Assembly (NCBI RefSeq): GCF_000498495.1
Contig: NZ_AVCS01000009.1
Coordinates: 372,001 to 436,000, forward strand
Reading direction: 5' to 3'
Origin: Flavobacterium enshiense DK69
GTDB lineage: Bacteria > Bacteroidota > Bacteroidia > Flavobacteriales > Flavobacteriaceae
DNA length: 64,000 nt
In this document: in pieces, positions 34,333 to 41,941 of the stretch
Numbering within the stretch: the stretch's first letter is position 1
Layout of the letters: the number at the start of each line of letters is the position of its first letter
Translations under genes and position numbers: made by a program
Notes under the pieces: generated by a model
Told to the model about the DNA's origin: nothing
The model's database searches: none
The model's input: only the letters and a program-made list of their open reading frames with translations

Positions 34333-35382
34333 TTAATGGTTTTCGGCTACCAACTGCTCTTTTTTGGCAATTCGGTCTTTCAGGATGTTGAGATAGCGTA
34401 AAGCCAGTTTGTCTCCGTAGTCGCTGTAGGATTTTGAGGCCCAATTTACAGCTGTATCCAAATTTCCGTTTATTTCGTTTATGATGGCCATGTTGTAACA
34501 GGCTCTTCCTGCGATGGTAGGATCGGGGTTGTTGACTTCCTTCTCCCAAAGCTCGGCCGCACCGTCCCAATTGCCGGTTTGTGCCCTTCTTCTTGCAATT
34601 TCGAAATTAGGAGTTCCTTTTACGTAGTAATCACGGGAAACCCTGATTTTATAAGGTAATGTTTTTAAGGCGTAATCGACCCCCAAACGGTTGCTGATTT
34701 TTAAAACATTTTGTTTTCTTCCCATCACAGCTTCAGCTGCCTTAACCGGATTGATTCCTCTTCCTGAGGAGTTAATCACATTATTTGAGGCTATTTCATC
34801 TAAAATCTCCCTGTTTTTGACATCATAGATGCGCCAACCGTTTTTAATCATTGTGGCTATATTCACCTGATGTTCTATCATTGGGATTTTAATACCTACT
34901 ACGTTTGCTTTTTCCACCGTAGCGGTTTTGTAATCCACTTTGGTGTCCGTGTCGTAAAAAGAGAGTTCGAAAAGATAGTCAACCTGATTTTTTTGAGCAA
35001 TTTTTTCAACGTTTTCCCATTGTAGAGCTGCAGGAAAGACGCCCAAGCCAACATTTTTCAGATTGGCATCTTCAATCAATTTTACGGCTGCAAAACCATT
35101 GTTTTTGGTCAACTCGTTTTGAAGACCCAAAACCGATTCATTAGCACCGTCTTTATCTAAATCTTTTCCTTCGACCGACAAGATTTTGTCGATTACGTCA
35201 AAAGGTTCGTTTTTTGAGTTGGGCAGGCTTCGGTTAATGATACCTACCGATTTTCCTTGAGAAGGGAGATAAACAGGAGCAGGTTCTGTTACGCTTAAGG
35301 TAAGAAGATTCGTAGAGCTGCACGAGAACAAAAAACCGGAGAGCAGTATCCCTAAAGTGAGTTTAGAGTAATTTTTTATCAT
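34333..35382 (-). CDS. DUF6340-like lipoprotein with TPR-like C-terminus
   Basis: 349 aa from ATG 35382; a TTG three codons upstream is not needed. Lipoprotein signal with lipobox SGFLFSC (Cys about residue 21). The middle is a mixed alpha/beta region (VDYLFELSFYDTDTKVDYKTA, IATMIKNGWRIYDVKNREILDE). Residues about 265-340 are helical and TPR-like (ARRRAQTGNWDGAAELWEKEV, ACYNMAIINEINGNLDTAVNWASKS). I think this is the Bacteroidota DUF6340 family, whose function is unknown. Predicted inner face of the outer membrane. Confidence 0.7.
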   Translation of the reverse strand: MIKNYSKLTLGILLSGFLFSCSSTNLLTLSVTEPAPVYLPSQGKSVGIINRSLPNSKNEPFDVIDKILSVEGKDLDKDGANESVLGLQNELTKNNGFAAVKLIEDANLKNVGLGVFPAALQWENVEKIAQKNQVDYLFELSFYDTDTKVDYKTATVEKANVVGIKIPMIEHQVNIATMIKNGWRIYDVKNREILDEIASNNVINSSGRGINPVKAAEAVMGRKQNVLKISNRLGVDYALKTLPYKIRVSRDYYVKGTPNFEIARRRAQTGNWDGAAELWEKEVNNPDPTIAGRACYNMAIINEINGNLDTAVNWASKSYSDYGDKLALRYLNILKDRIAKKEQLVAENH

Positions 35383-35453
35383 GATTTGCAATTAGTTAGT
35401 TTGGAGTTTAAAATAGCTAACTGCAAAATAGTCAAAAAAACAATGTAAAATAC

Positions 35454-35840
35454 CTACGTGAGCGGTTTTTGATTGGCGTTTCTAAAATATTCAATTTTAT
35501 AGTTGAACATTTCAGCCATTTTCCCGGCGCGCCATTTGGCTTCATCTGCTATAGGACCGGCAAATTGCTCGTCTATGTTTTGAGTGAAAATAACCATCCA
35601 TCGGTCGAAATGTTCCTTCTGGATTGGAAGTCGGGCATGAGGCGGAAACGGACTGCCGGAGTAGGCATGGATATCCAACAAAACTGTTTGCCAGAATCCG
35701 TACATTTTTTCCAAATGCATTTCCCAGCGATCTTGAATTTGTTCATCGAAAATCGGTCCGATAAACTCATCCTGTCTCACTTTGTCATAAAAGGAATTGA
35801 CCATCTGTTTGATATCGTCGAGGTTTTGAATGTCTTGCAT
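35454..35840 (-). CDS. Group III truncated haemoglobin
   Basis: 128 aa, the usual size of group III 2/2 globins. Family pattern: FYDKVRQDEFIGPIF, WEMHLEKMYGFWQTVLL, and the proximal-His region PIQKEHFDRWMVIFTQ, with the late tryptophan (AKWRAGKMAEMFNYKIEYFR). Likely binds haem and handles oxygen, NO or peroxide; the physiological role of group III globins is unsettled. It has its own -7 box and is not in an operon. Confidence 0.93.
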   Translation of the reverse strand: MQDIQNLDDIKQMVNSFYDKVRQDEFIGPIFDEQIQDRWEMHLEKMYGFWQTVLLDIHAYSGSPFPPHARLPIQKEHFDRWMVIFTQNIDEQFAGPIADEAKWRAGKMAEMFNYKIEYFRNANQKPLT

Positions 35841-35856
35841 TGTAATTTAATTTAGG

Positions 35857-35864
35857 CAAATTTA
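35857..35864 (-). promoter_or_regulatory. -7 box of the truncated globin gene
   Basis: TAAATTTG on the minus strand, 16 nt before the ATG at 35840; exact TAnnTTTG match. Confidence 0.5.
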
Positions 35865-35915
35865 AGCGTATTGCACCACTTTAAATATGATAAATGTTGT
35901 CTTTTGTGAAAAAAG

Positions 35916-35943
35916 AAAAAAGCAGCCGTTACAGCTACTTTTT
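35916..35943 (-). terminator. Terminator overlapping the DUF4136 stop
   Basis: On the minus strand AAAAGTAGC / GCTGCTTTT with a 7-nt loop and one G:U pair, followed by T-run. The stop codon (TAG, 35935-35937) lies in the first arm. Confidence 0.6.
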
Positions 35944-36486
35944 ATCCTTTTTGTCTTTTTTGTCCTTTTTTGCTTCAGGTGGAAACTGTAATAGAATTCG
36001 ATTGACAAATTCATTGATTCTTTGTTCTTTTTCGCTCATTTTCTCAGCTAAAAGACCTGCTCCAACACCTTGCCAAACAAGTTCTTTTCTCTTTGCATCG
36101 ATCAGATCGATGTACAATGTGCCTTCGGTTGTGGTATAGGCGTAAGGATAGCCATAATAAGGATACCATCCCCAGCCATAACCCCAATAACCATAGTAGT
36201 TGCTTACGTTGACATAATCCATTTCTTTGGTAAAAAAGTTTACCATCAAATCGGGCGTTTCGCTTTTTGTATAACCTTTTGCCTGCATTTCAATGTCAAT
36301 GGCATTAAGGATTCTTTTTTTATCCAAATCAGAAATCTCCACTTTGGCAATGCCGTCTTTCATGAAGTTATAAGTCTTATACTGACTGAAATCGGTGGCT
36401 TTGTCATAATCGGCATCTACTTGTATCGGGCTGCAGGCTCCTACTGTGATGAGCAGCAAAAGCAAAAATAGTTTCAGCGTTTTCAT
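35935..36486 (-). CDS. DUF4136 lipoprotein
   Basis: 183 aa. Lipoprotein signal with lipobox TVGAC (Cys about 18), then the DUF4136 domain (DKATDFSQYKTYNFM, ILNAIDIEMQAKGYTKSETPDLMVNF, GTLYIDLIDAKRKELVWQGVGAG). A Tyr/Trp/Gly-rich loop (residues about 97-116) breaks the domain, as in several Bacteroidota members. The tail is a Lys/Asp repeat (KKDKKDKKDKK). Function unknown. It follows hutU by 71 bp on the same strand. Confidence 0.85.
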   Translation of the reverse strand: MKTLKLFLLLLLITVGACSPIQVDADYDKATDFSQYKTYNFMKDGIAKVEISDLDKKRILNAIDIEMQAKGYTKSETPDLMVNFFTKEMDYVNVSNYYGYWGYGWGWYPYYGYPYAYTTTEGTLYIDLIDAKRKELVWQGVGAGLLAEKMSEKEQRINEFVNRILLQFPPEAKKDKKDKKDKK

Positions 36487-36487
36487 A

Positions 36488-36550
36488 GTAGTACATATTT
36501 CAGGTTTAAAAACTTTTAGTTTTAAATCTCTGCTTATGTACTACCTGAAA
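36488..36550. repeat. Self-complementary linker between hutU and the DUF4136 gene
   Basis: GTAGTACATA (36488-36497) pairs perfectly with TATGTACTAC (36535-36544), and TTTCAGGT (36498-36505) with ACCTGAAA (36543-36550). TTTTAGTTTTAA and TTAAAACTAA words add further pairing. It fills almost the entire 71-bp spacer. Confidence 0.55.
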
Positions 36551-36557
36551 CTTAAAA

Positions 36558-38549
36558 CTAATCGTTTAATAACGCATCATCCACTAAATTCGGAATTGTA
36601 ACTTTCAATAGTGGTTGTGTTTCCATTGCGCGTTTTATTGCGAAAACAGCACCTTCATTTCTTGCCCAGCTTCTGCGGGAAATACCGTTGTTGACATCCC
36701 AGAAAAGCATTGACTCTAAGCGTCTTGAGGCATCTTTACTACCATCAAGAACCATACCAAATCCGCCGTTGACAACTTCTCCCCAACCAACACCGCCACC
36801 ATTGTGGATGGATACCCAGGTGGCACCTCGGAAACTGTCTCCGATTACGTTCTGGATAGCCATGTCAGATGTGAAACGGGAACCGTCATAAATGTTTGAC
36901 GTTTCTCTATATGGTGAGTCAGTACCGGAAACATCGTGATGATCTCGTCCTAAAACCACATAGCCAATTTCTCCACGGGCAATTGCCTGGTTGAAAGCTT
37001 CTGCGATTTTAGTTCTTCCTTCTGCATCTGCATATAAGATACGAGCCTGTGAACCTACAACCAATTTATTTTCCTGTGCGCCTTTAATCCATTGGATATT
37101 ATCGGCCATTTGCTGTTGGATTTCAGCTGGTGAGCTTTTCTTCATTTCTTCCAATACGTCACAGGCAATTTTGTCAGTTTTTGCCAAGTCATCCGGGTTT
37201 CCTGAGCAACAAACCCAACGGAATGGTCCAAAACCATAATCAAAACACATTGGTCCCATAATGTCCTGGACGTAAGAAGGGTATTTGAATTCTCTTCCTA
37301 ATGTTGGATTTTCTGCCATTACATCAGCACCGGCGCGTGAAGCTTCCAGTAAGAAAGCATTTCCGTAGTCGAAGAAATAAGTCCCTTTTGCTGTGTGTTT
37401 GTTGATTGCAGCAGCATGACGGCGTAATGTTTTCTGTACTTCAATTTTGAATTGCTCCGGATTATTTGCCATCATTTCGTTGGCTGCTTCAAAAGAAATT
37501 TCTACCGGGTAATATCCACCAGCCCAAGGGTTGTGTAGCGAAGTCTGGTCGGAACCTAAATCGATGTGTAAGTTTTCTGTATCGAATTTTTCCCAAACGT
37601 CTACTATATTGCCTAAGTAAGCGATTGAGACAACTTCTTTATTTTCTAAAGCTTTGCGAACTCGAACCACTAATTCGTTGATGTCTTCAACGACTTCGTG
37701 TATCCAGCCTTGTTCGTGGCGTATTTTTGTGATTTTCGGATTTACTTCGGCACAAACGGTAACACAGCCAGCAATGGTTCCTGCTTTTGGCTGAGCACCG
37801 CTCATTCCTCCAAGCCCTGAAGTAACGAATAAACTTCCGCTTGGATTTTTCTTGATTTTTCTAAATCCGTTCAAAACTGTGATAGTGGTTCCGTGAACGA
37901 TTCCCTGTGGACCGATGTACATATAGCTTCCTGCAGTCATTTGTCCGTATTGAGTTACCCCAAGTGCGTTGAATTTTTCCCAATCGTCCGGTCTGGAGTA
38001 GTTAGGAATCATCATTCCGTTGGTAACTACAACTCTTGGAGCATCCTTGTGTGACGGGAATAATCCCATCGGGTGTCCGGAATACATTACCAATGTCTGT
38101 TCGTCGGTCATTTCAGACAAGTATTTCATTGTCAGAAGGTATTGTGCCCAGTTGCTGAAAACCGCTCCGTTTCCGCCATAGGTGATCAATTCGTGCGGGT
38201 GTTGTGCCACGGCATAATCCAGGTTGTTCTGGATCATTAGCATGATCGCTTTTGCCTGTTCGCTTTTTCCAGGGTATTCCGAAATGGGACGCGCATACAT
38301 TCTGTAATCCGGACGAAGACGATACATATAGATACGTCCGTATTTTTCAAGTTCTTCCTTGAATTCGGGGATTAGCTCGGCATGATGTTTTGGTTCGAAG
38401 TAACGAAGCGCATTGCGAAGCGCTAATTTCTTTTCTTCTTCCGATAATATTTCTTTACGCTTTGGTGCGTGATTGATATTGGTTTCGTATGGTTTTGGTT
38501 GTGGTAAAACCGATGGAATTCCTTGTGTTATTTGTTCTTGAAAAGTCAT
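36558..38549 (-). CDS. hutU: Urocanate hydratase
   Basis: 663 aa, about 100 longer than the Proteobacterial enzyme (~557). Converts urocanate to imidazolonepropionate in histidine degradation using a tightly bound NAD. Motifs: ITYGGNGAVFSNWAQYLLTMKYLSEM, GLGGMSGAQPKAGTIAGCVTVCAEV, the conserved Cys region FRWVCCSGNPDD (about 440-450), LGRDHHDVSGTDSPYRET and NGGGVGWGEVVNGGFGMVLDGS. Other hut genes are not in the window, so it is isolated from its pathway here. No TAnnTTTG box is seen before it, only a word-repetitive leader. Confidence 0.96.
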   Translation of the reverse strand: MTFQEQITQGIPSVLPQPKPYETNINHAPKRKEILSEEEKKLALRNALRYFEPKHHAELIPEFKEELEKYGRIYMYRLRPDYRMYARPISEYPGKSEQAKAIMLMIQNNLDYAVAQHPHELITYGGNGAVFSNWAQYLLTMKYLSEMTDEQTLVMYSGHPMGLFPSHKDAPRVVVTNGMMIPNYSRPDDWEKFNALGVTQYGQMTAGSYMYIGPQGIVHGTTITVLNGFRKIKKNPSGSLFVTSGLGGMSGAQPKAGTIAGCVTVCAEVNPKITKIRHEQGWIHEVVEDINELVVRVRKALENKEVVSIAYLGNIVDVWEKFDTENLHIDLGSDQTSLHNPWAGGYYPVEISFEAANEMMANNPEQFKIEVQKTLRRHAAAINKHTAKGTYFFDYGNAFLLEASRAGADVMAENPTLGREFKYPSYVQDIMGPMCFDYGFGPFRWVCCSGNPDDLAKTDKIACDVLEEMKKSSPAEIQQQMADNIQWIKGAQENKLVVGSQARILYADAEGRTKIAEAFNQAIARGEIGYVVLGRDHHDVSGTDSPYRETSNIYDGSRFTSDMAIQNVIGDSFRGATWVSIHNGGGVGWGEVVNGGFGMVLDGSKDASRRLESMLFWDVNNGISRRSWARNEGAVFAIKRAMETQPLLKVTIPNLVDDALLND

Positions 38550-38558
38550 TTTTTATAT

Positions 38559-38615
38559 TGCTAAGGTTCTGAGTTGCTAGGGTTCTGAATTTTGAAACAG
38601 AAATCGGAGCAACTG
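38559..38615. repeat. Word-repetitive leader upstream of hutU
   Basis: Two direct repeats TTGCTAaGGTTCTGAg / TTGCTAgGGTTCTGAa (38559-38589), followed by GCAACTGAG (38608-38616), which is complementary to the words between them. Similar in style to the linkers inside the paa cluster. It belongs to the 302-bp gene-free stretch 38550-38851, which otherwise holds only the structured element at 38788-38849. Confidence 0.4.
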
Positions 38616-38787
38616 AGAATCGTTTTTAAAATTTAAGGTATTAAATATTGATTAATCTTTCGATATGTTCATTGGGATACCTAGGGATAGCGGATGTCCG
38701 ACCGGTGGTAGGACTTGTATATTCTGACTCTATAATTTTGTAAATGGATGTCCATTTTTTATTGTTGACTTGTTATTTTGCAGTATT

Positions 38788-38849
38788 GCGTGAGGGGTAG
38801 AAGCAAAGTACCTTGTACTGCGGATAACCCGACCCGAAGGGGCACGCCC
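38788..38849 (+). ncRNA. Putative structured intergenic element (flavo-1-like?)
   Basis: About 62 nt. GCGTG (38788-38792) pairs with CACGC (38843-38847), closing a fold that contains hairpin AGTAC-CTT-GTACT (38807-38819) and hairpin CCC-GAA-GGG (38833-38841). Conserved-looking blocks are TGAGGGGTAGAAGC, GCGGATAACCCGACCC and GGGGCACGCCC. I recognise the style as a recurrent intergenic element of flavobacterial genomes. It could be the published flavo-1 RNA class, but I cannot verify this, and strand is uncertain. It lies directly 3' of the DUF5522 gene. Confidence 0.45.
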
Positions 38850-38851
38850 AA

Positions 38852-39037
38852 CTATTTGTTTTTTTTATTGATCTGACCTGTTTTTTTATCGAAGCCGTAA
38901 GGACAGTGGCGGCATCCGCTTTTGCAGCAATAACCTCGTTTCAGGTGGTATTTTTCCGTGAAACATTTGTAGCCTTCGGGTGTATAATAAAAATCTTCCC
39001 CCTCTTTTAAATTATTTGGGTCAATTTGGTTATTCAT
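38852..39037 (-). CDS. DUF5522 cysteine-rich mini-protein
   Basis: 61 aa from ATG 39037 (MNNQIDPNNLKEGEDFYYTPEG). A longer open frame runs upstream to 39196, but those residues are not family-like and overlap the opposite gene. The core TEKYHLKRGYCCKSGCRHCPYGF holds four Cys (CC, then C, then HC), probably a metal site. This is the DUF5522 family of Bacteroidota; function unknown. Divergent from the HExxH gene with only 28 bp between starts. Confidence 0.85.
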   Translation of the reverse strand: MNNQIDPNNLKEGEDFYYTPEGYKCFTEKYHLKRGYCCKSGCRHCPYGFDKKTGQINKKNK

Positions 39038-39065
39038 AAGGGCAAATTTATGAACTTTACTGCTA

Positions 39066-39392
39066 ATGATAATACTTGTAATCAAAAAATTAACGCCGAA
39101 AGGCTTTCGAGGAATCACCCTTTTTCCTTTTATTCTTCTGACGGATAAAAAGGATAGGGAGGATAAGGTGATTATCAACCATGAAATGATCCACATCCGA
39201 CAGCAATTGGAGTTGTTGGTACTGCCTTTTTTTCTTTGGTACGGTATTGAATTTCTGCTTCGTTGGTTTCAATGTAGAAATCGTTATATAGCCTATCGGA
39301 ATATCAGTTTTGAAAGGGAAGCTTATGCTAACGAAAAAGACCTTTACTATTTGAAGCAAAGGTCTTTTTGGGAATTTTTGAAGTATATGTAA
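39066..39392 (+). CDS. Small membrane protein with HExxH zinc-peptidase-like motif
   Basis: 108 aa. HEMIH (about residues 39-43, IINHEMIHIRQQLEL) is an HExxH motif; a hydrophobic helix (LLVLPFFLWYGIEFLL) follows and then FEREAYANE, whose Glu could be the third ligand as in M56/gluzincin-type peptidases. It is much shorter than BlaR1/M56 proteins and has no separate sensor domain. Activity is unproven. Its 3' end runs to 2 bp from the stop of the convergent surface-protein gene and contains that gene's likely terminator (39334-39369). Confidence 0.72.
   Translation: MIILVIKKLTPKGFRGITLFPFILLTDKKDREDKVIINHEMIHIRQQLELLVLPFFLWYGIEFLLRWFQCRNRYIAYRNISFEREAYANEKDLYYLKQRSFWEFLKYM
39334..39369 (-). 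terminator. Hairpin inside the HExxH gene serving the opposite-strand gene
   Basis: 12-bp perfect stem AAAAAGACCTTT (39334-39345) / AAAGGTCTTTTT (39358-39369), 12-nt loop. On the minus strand it comes 24 bases after the stop of the gene ending at 39394 and ends in a T-run. On the plus strand it encodes part of the HExxH protein. Confidence 0.7.
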
Positions 39393-39393
39393 C

Positions 39394-41775
39394 TTATTTT
39401 TTCGGACTTTCTTTTTTAGCATATTGAATTTGATTTTCCGGGATTCTTTCAAAGCGAATATTCTGACCGTCAAAATAAATAGGCTTTCCTTCTTTTCCGG
39501 ATCCGTCAGTGGTCATTACCCCATCCATGTTTTTGTCGAAATCCTGTGCAAGGATTGTTTTCGAAATTTCGATGCCGTTTTCATAACCTGCTTTCGTTCC
39601 GATTGCTACCCAATTGAATGAAGCATTGCTGGAGCCTCCTCTGTTTTCTTTAACGTAAAACCCGTCGGCCGTAACTCCGGTAACATAAACGCCGTTTGTT
39701 TCACTAGTCGGAGTTACGGTTACATTGATTTCTTCATTTTTGGAAACCAGGTTTTTAAAAGTATCTTTAAAAGCAATGAAAATTTCGCCGTTTGTTAGTT
39801 TTCCGGTTCCTCTAGTTGTCACATCAACAGTTGTAGATGCTGCAGTGTAAGATATTGTTCTCTCTGAATTTCCATTGTCGGTAAGTTGTACAACAGGTTT
39901 GTTAACAATAGTATTTCCTTGGACATACATTCCGAATTCTTGTCCTTTCGACATCATTCCGTATTGGTTTCCTTTTACATATCCCCCCATGAAACCGCCA
40001 TTGATGCCAAGGCCAATTAAGTTGTTTGGAGTTGAAGTTATTGTTGCGGTTCTTCCGTTATTGTTTGCATTGGTATTATCATTGGCACCTCCACCATATA
40101 CACTATAAAGTGTGCCATTTAAGGATTGATATCCCAATATTCCGAACTGAGAGGTGCCTCCTGAACCAAAAACTCCACCAGATCCATCAGGGATTGAGCC
40201 TCCGCCGGTGCCTCCCACAAGGATGTCTCCAGCTACTCCAAAGGCATACATGTTGGTTCCTGAAGAGATGTTTATTGCAGCATAATTTCCATAAGTTCCG
40301 CATGTTACGCCATTAGCAGTATAAGGGCCACTTTTGAACCCAATTCCTGGAGTTACATTGTTGTTTTCTCCGACGATTCCTGTAGATCTCCAGTTTCCGG
40401 CTGTGGTTTCATGTATGATTCCATGTGCGCCGATTGGAATTGTAGCTCCTCCAGTGGCTCCAGATGTTTGTCCTAAAACGCCTTCACCTGTTTGAACATA
40501 AGACGATATTGTGCCCGGCTGTGTAAGTCCGACTACACCATATCCGGTACGGTTTGCATATCCGAAAACACCCATGCCATTTGAGTCGGCATATCCTGAA
40601 ACGGCTCTTGCTGCCGTAACGTTTGGATATCCAGTGATATTGCTATATGATGATGCAGAAGTGTGGACTGAAAATTTATCTCTGGAATCTTCTCCTGAAG
40701 CTTTTCCTATTACGGTTTGACCTTCTATTCTTAATCCGTTTGAGGGAGCTGCATTGGCAGATGCGTAAGTAGAGCCAATAGTAGTATTTGCGGCAACAGA
40801 TAAAGTACTTGCCGGGGTTGTGGTTCCAAAACCTGTATTTCCGGTTTTTAAAACTCTGAAACGTTCTGTGCCATTTGTTTTTCCTACGAAATCAACTGCA
40901 TCCGTAGTTCCGATAAAGTTCGTCCCGGCAGTCGTTCCTGAATTTCCAACTGTTGTCCAGTCAGTACTGCTGCCAGTAGCTATACTTACCCATTTGGCAC
41001 CATCCCAATAGTAAAAGCCCGGGATTACATTATTAGGAGCTGAGCCCGCAGTAGCCGTGTTGTAAACTAATTCGGAAGTGGTTGGTGCTGTAAGGGGAGT
41101 GGCGGCATTCGTTGCTGTTAGTGCTACTCGTGGAATAACTAGGCCATCATTAGTTGAAGAGATATCTAATTTTCCAGCAGGAGTAGTTGTTCCAATGCCC
41201 ATATTTCCGTTTGCAAGAATCCTTAATTTTTCTGTTCCGGCAGTTGTAATCGCTAAATTATCGGCTGCTGGGCTAAAAATTCCGGTATCCTGATCATTTT
41301 GGTAAGAATAGTTTGGCAAGACTGCTGTTCCTAATGAATAGGATTGTAATTGACCGTTATTGGCATTCGATATGTTCCAACGGTCGGTGGCTCCTGTTTT
41401 GAATCGTAGATCAACATTATCAGTTGTTCCTAAAAAATTGGTTCCGGGGATCGTTCCGGTATTACCTGACAAAGCCCAGTCGAAGTTAGTTCCAGTTGTC
41501 ATTCTCACCCATTTTACACCATCCCAATAATAAAAACCCGGAGTTACGTCGCCTGAGGTTGCAGTATTGTATACCAACTCTGATGTAGTGGGTGTTGTTA
41601 CAGTAGCAACATTAGTAGCGGTTAGAGAAATTCTTGGTATTAAAAGACCATCTGTTGCAGAAGTTATATCTAATGCTCCAGAAGGTGAAGTCGTTCCAAT
41701 ACCAACTTGAGCATTAATGCTAGCGGAAGTGAGTGGTATTGTTATAAAAACTAATAATTTAATAAAATTTCTCAT
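39394..41775 (-). CDS. Large exported repeat protein (GIGTTSPSG type), fibre-like
   Basis: 793 aa. Signal peptide (1-22, ending ASINA), then repeats starting Q/M-GIGTTSP-G-LDI. Two long units are evident: DGLLIPRISLTATN...ELVYNTATSG...GFYYWDGVKWV...GTNFLGTTD and a second with DGLVIPRVALTATN...GTNFIGTTD. A shorter third begins GFGTTTPASTL. The C-terminal half is Gly/Ala-rich (GYANRTGYGVVGL, GVFGSGGTSQFGILG), ending in a charged region (IQYAKKESPKK). It resembles phage tail-fibre or trimeric surface proteins common in flavobacteria. Export is certain; the function (adhesion or envelope structure) is inferred. No T9SS tail is obvious. Confidence 0.75.
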   Translation of the reverse strand: MRNFIKLLVFITIPLTSASINAQVGIGTTSPSGALDITSATDGLLIPRISLTATNVATVTTPTTSELVYNTATSGDVTPGFYYWDGVKWVRMTTGTNFDWALSGNTGTIPGTNFLGTTDNVDLRFKTGATDRWNISNANNGQLQSYSLGTAVLPNYSYQNDQDTGIFSPAADNLAITTAGTEKLRILANGNMGIGTTTPAGKLDISSTNDGLVIPRVALTATNAATPLTAPTTSELVYNTATAGSAPNNVIPGFYYWDGAKWVSIATGSSTDWTTVGNSGTTAGTNFIGTTDAVDFVGKTNGTERFRVLKTGNTGFGTTTPASTLSVAANTTIGSTYASANAAPSNGLRIEGQTVIGKASGEDSRDKFSVHTSASSYSNITGYPNVTAARAVSGYADSNGMGVFGYANRTGYGVVGLTQPGTISSYVQTGEGVLGQTSGATGGATIPIGAHGIIHETTAGNWRSTGIVGENNNVTPGIGFKSGPYTANGVTCGTYGNYAAINISSGTNMYAFGVAGDILVGGTGGGSIPDGSGGVFGSGGTSQFGILGYQSLNGTLYSVYGGGANDNTNANNNGRTATITSTPNNLIGLGINGGFMGGYVKGNQYGMMSKGQEFGMYVQGNTIVNKPVVQLTDNGNSERTISYTAASTTVDVTTRGTGKLTNGEIFIAFKDTFKNLVSKNEEINVTVTPTSETNGVYVTGVTADGFYVKENRGGSSNASFNWVAIGTKAGYENGIEISKTILAQDFDKNMDGVMTTDGSGKEGKPIYFDGQNIRFERIPENQIQYAKKESPKK

Positions 41776-41815
41776 AATTTAACAATATGTCTTTATTTTG
41801 TGTTTTTTAAGCGTG

Positions 41816-41845
41816 CAAATTTATGTTTTTTTATATCATGTACAA
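41816..41845 (-). promoter_or_regulatory. Promoter of the 793-aa surface protein gene
   Basis: Minus strand: TTG (41843-41845), 19-bp spacer, TAAATTTG (41816-41823), ATG at 41775. An exact TTG-N19-TAnnTTTG match. Confidence 0.75.
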
Positions 41846-41885
41846 GCTTGAATGTGAAAATGTTAATAAAACTTTAAAAAATTAA

Positions 41886-41918
41886 TAAAAAAAAGCCGCC
41901 TCTGTTTAAGAGACGGCT
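41886..41918 (-). terminator. Terminator of the 1961-aa adhesin gene
   Basis: Minus-strand stem AGCCGtCTCT / AGAGgCGGCT (one mismatch, 41894-41918) followed by eight T. Confidence 0.85.
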
Positions 41919-41941
41919 CTGTTAACATGGTTTAGTTATGT

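Noticed and set aside
34333-35400. Inverted GTTAG/CTAAC words at 35391-35425 considered as an operator
   Set aside because: Arms are short and imperfect and there is no consistent promoter box around them.
35469-35855. 128-codon plus-strand frame opposite the truncated globin
   Set aside because: The minus-strand protein has clear group III globin motifs and a promoter box; the plus-strand product has none.
38677-38705. Possible partial copy of the hairpin element (GGGATAGCGGATGTCC)
   Set aside because: Only one end word matches and no self-complementary core or opposite end is found.
41919-41927. TGTTAACA palindrome near the adhesin terminator
   Set aside because: Eight bases only, no promoter context; likely chance in AT-rich DNA.
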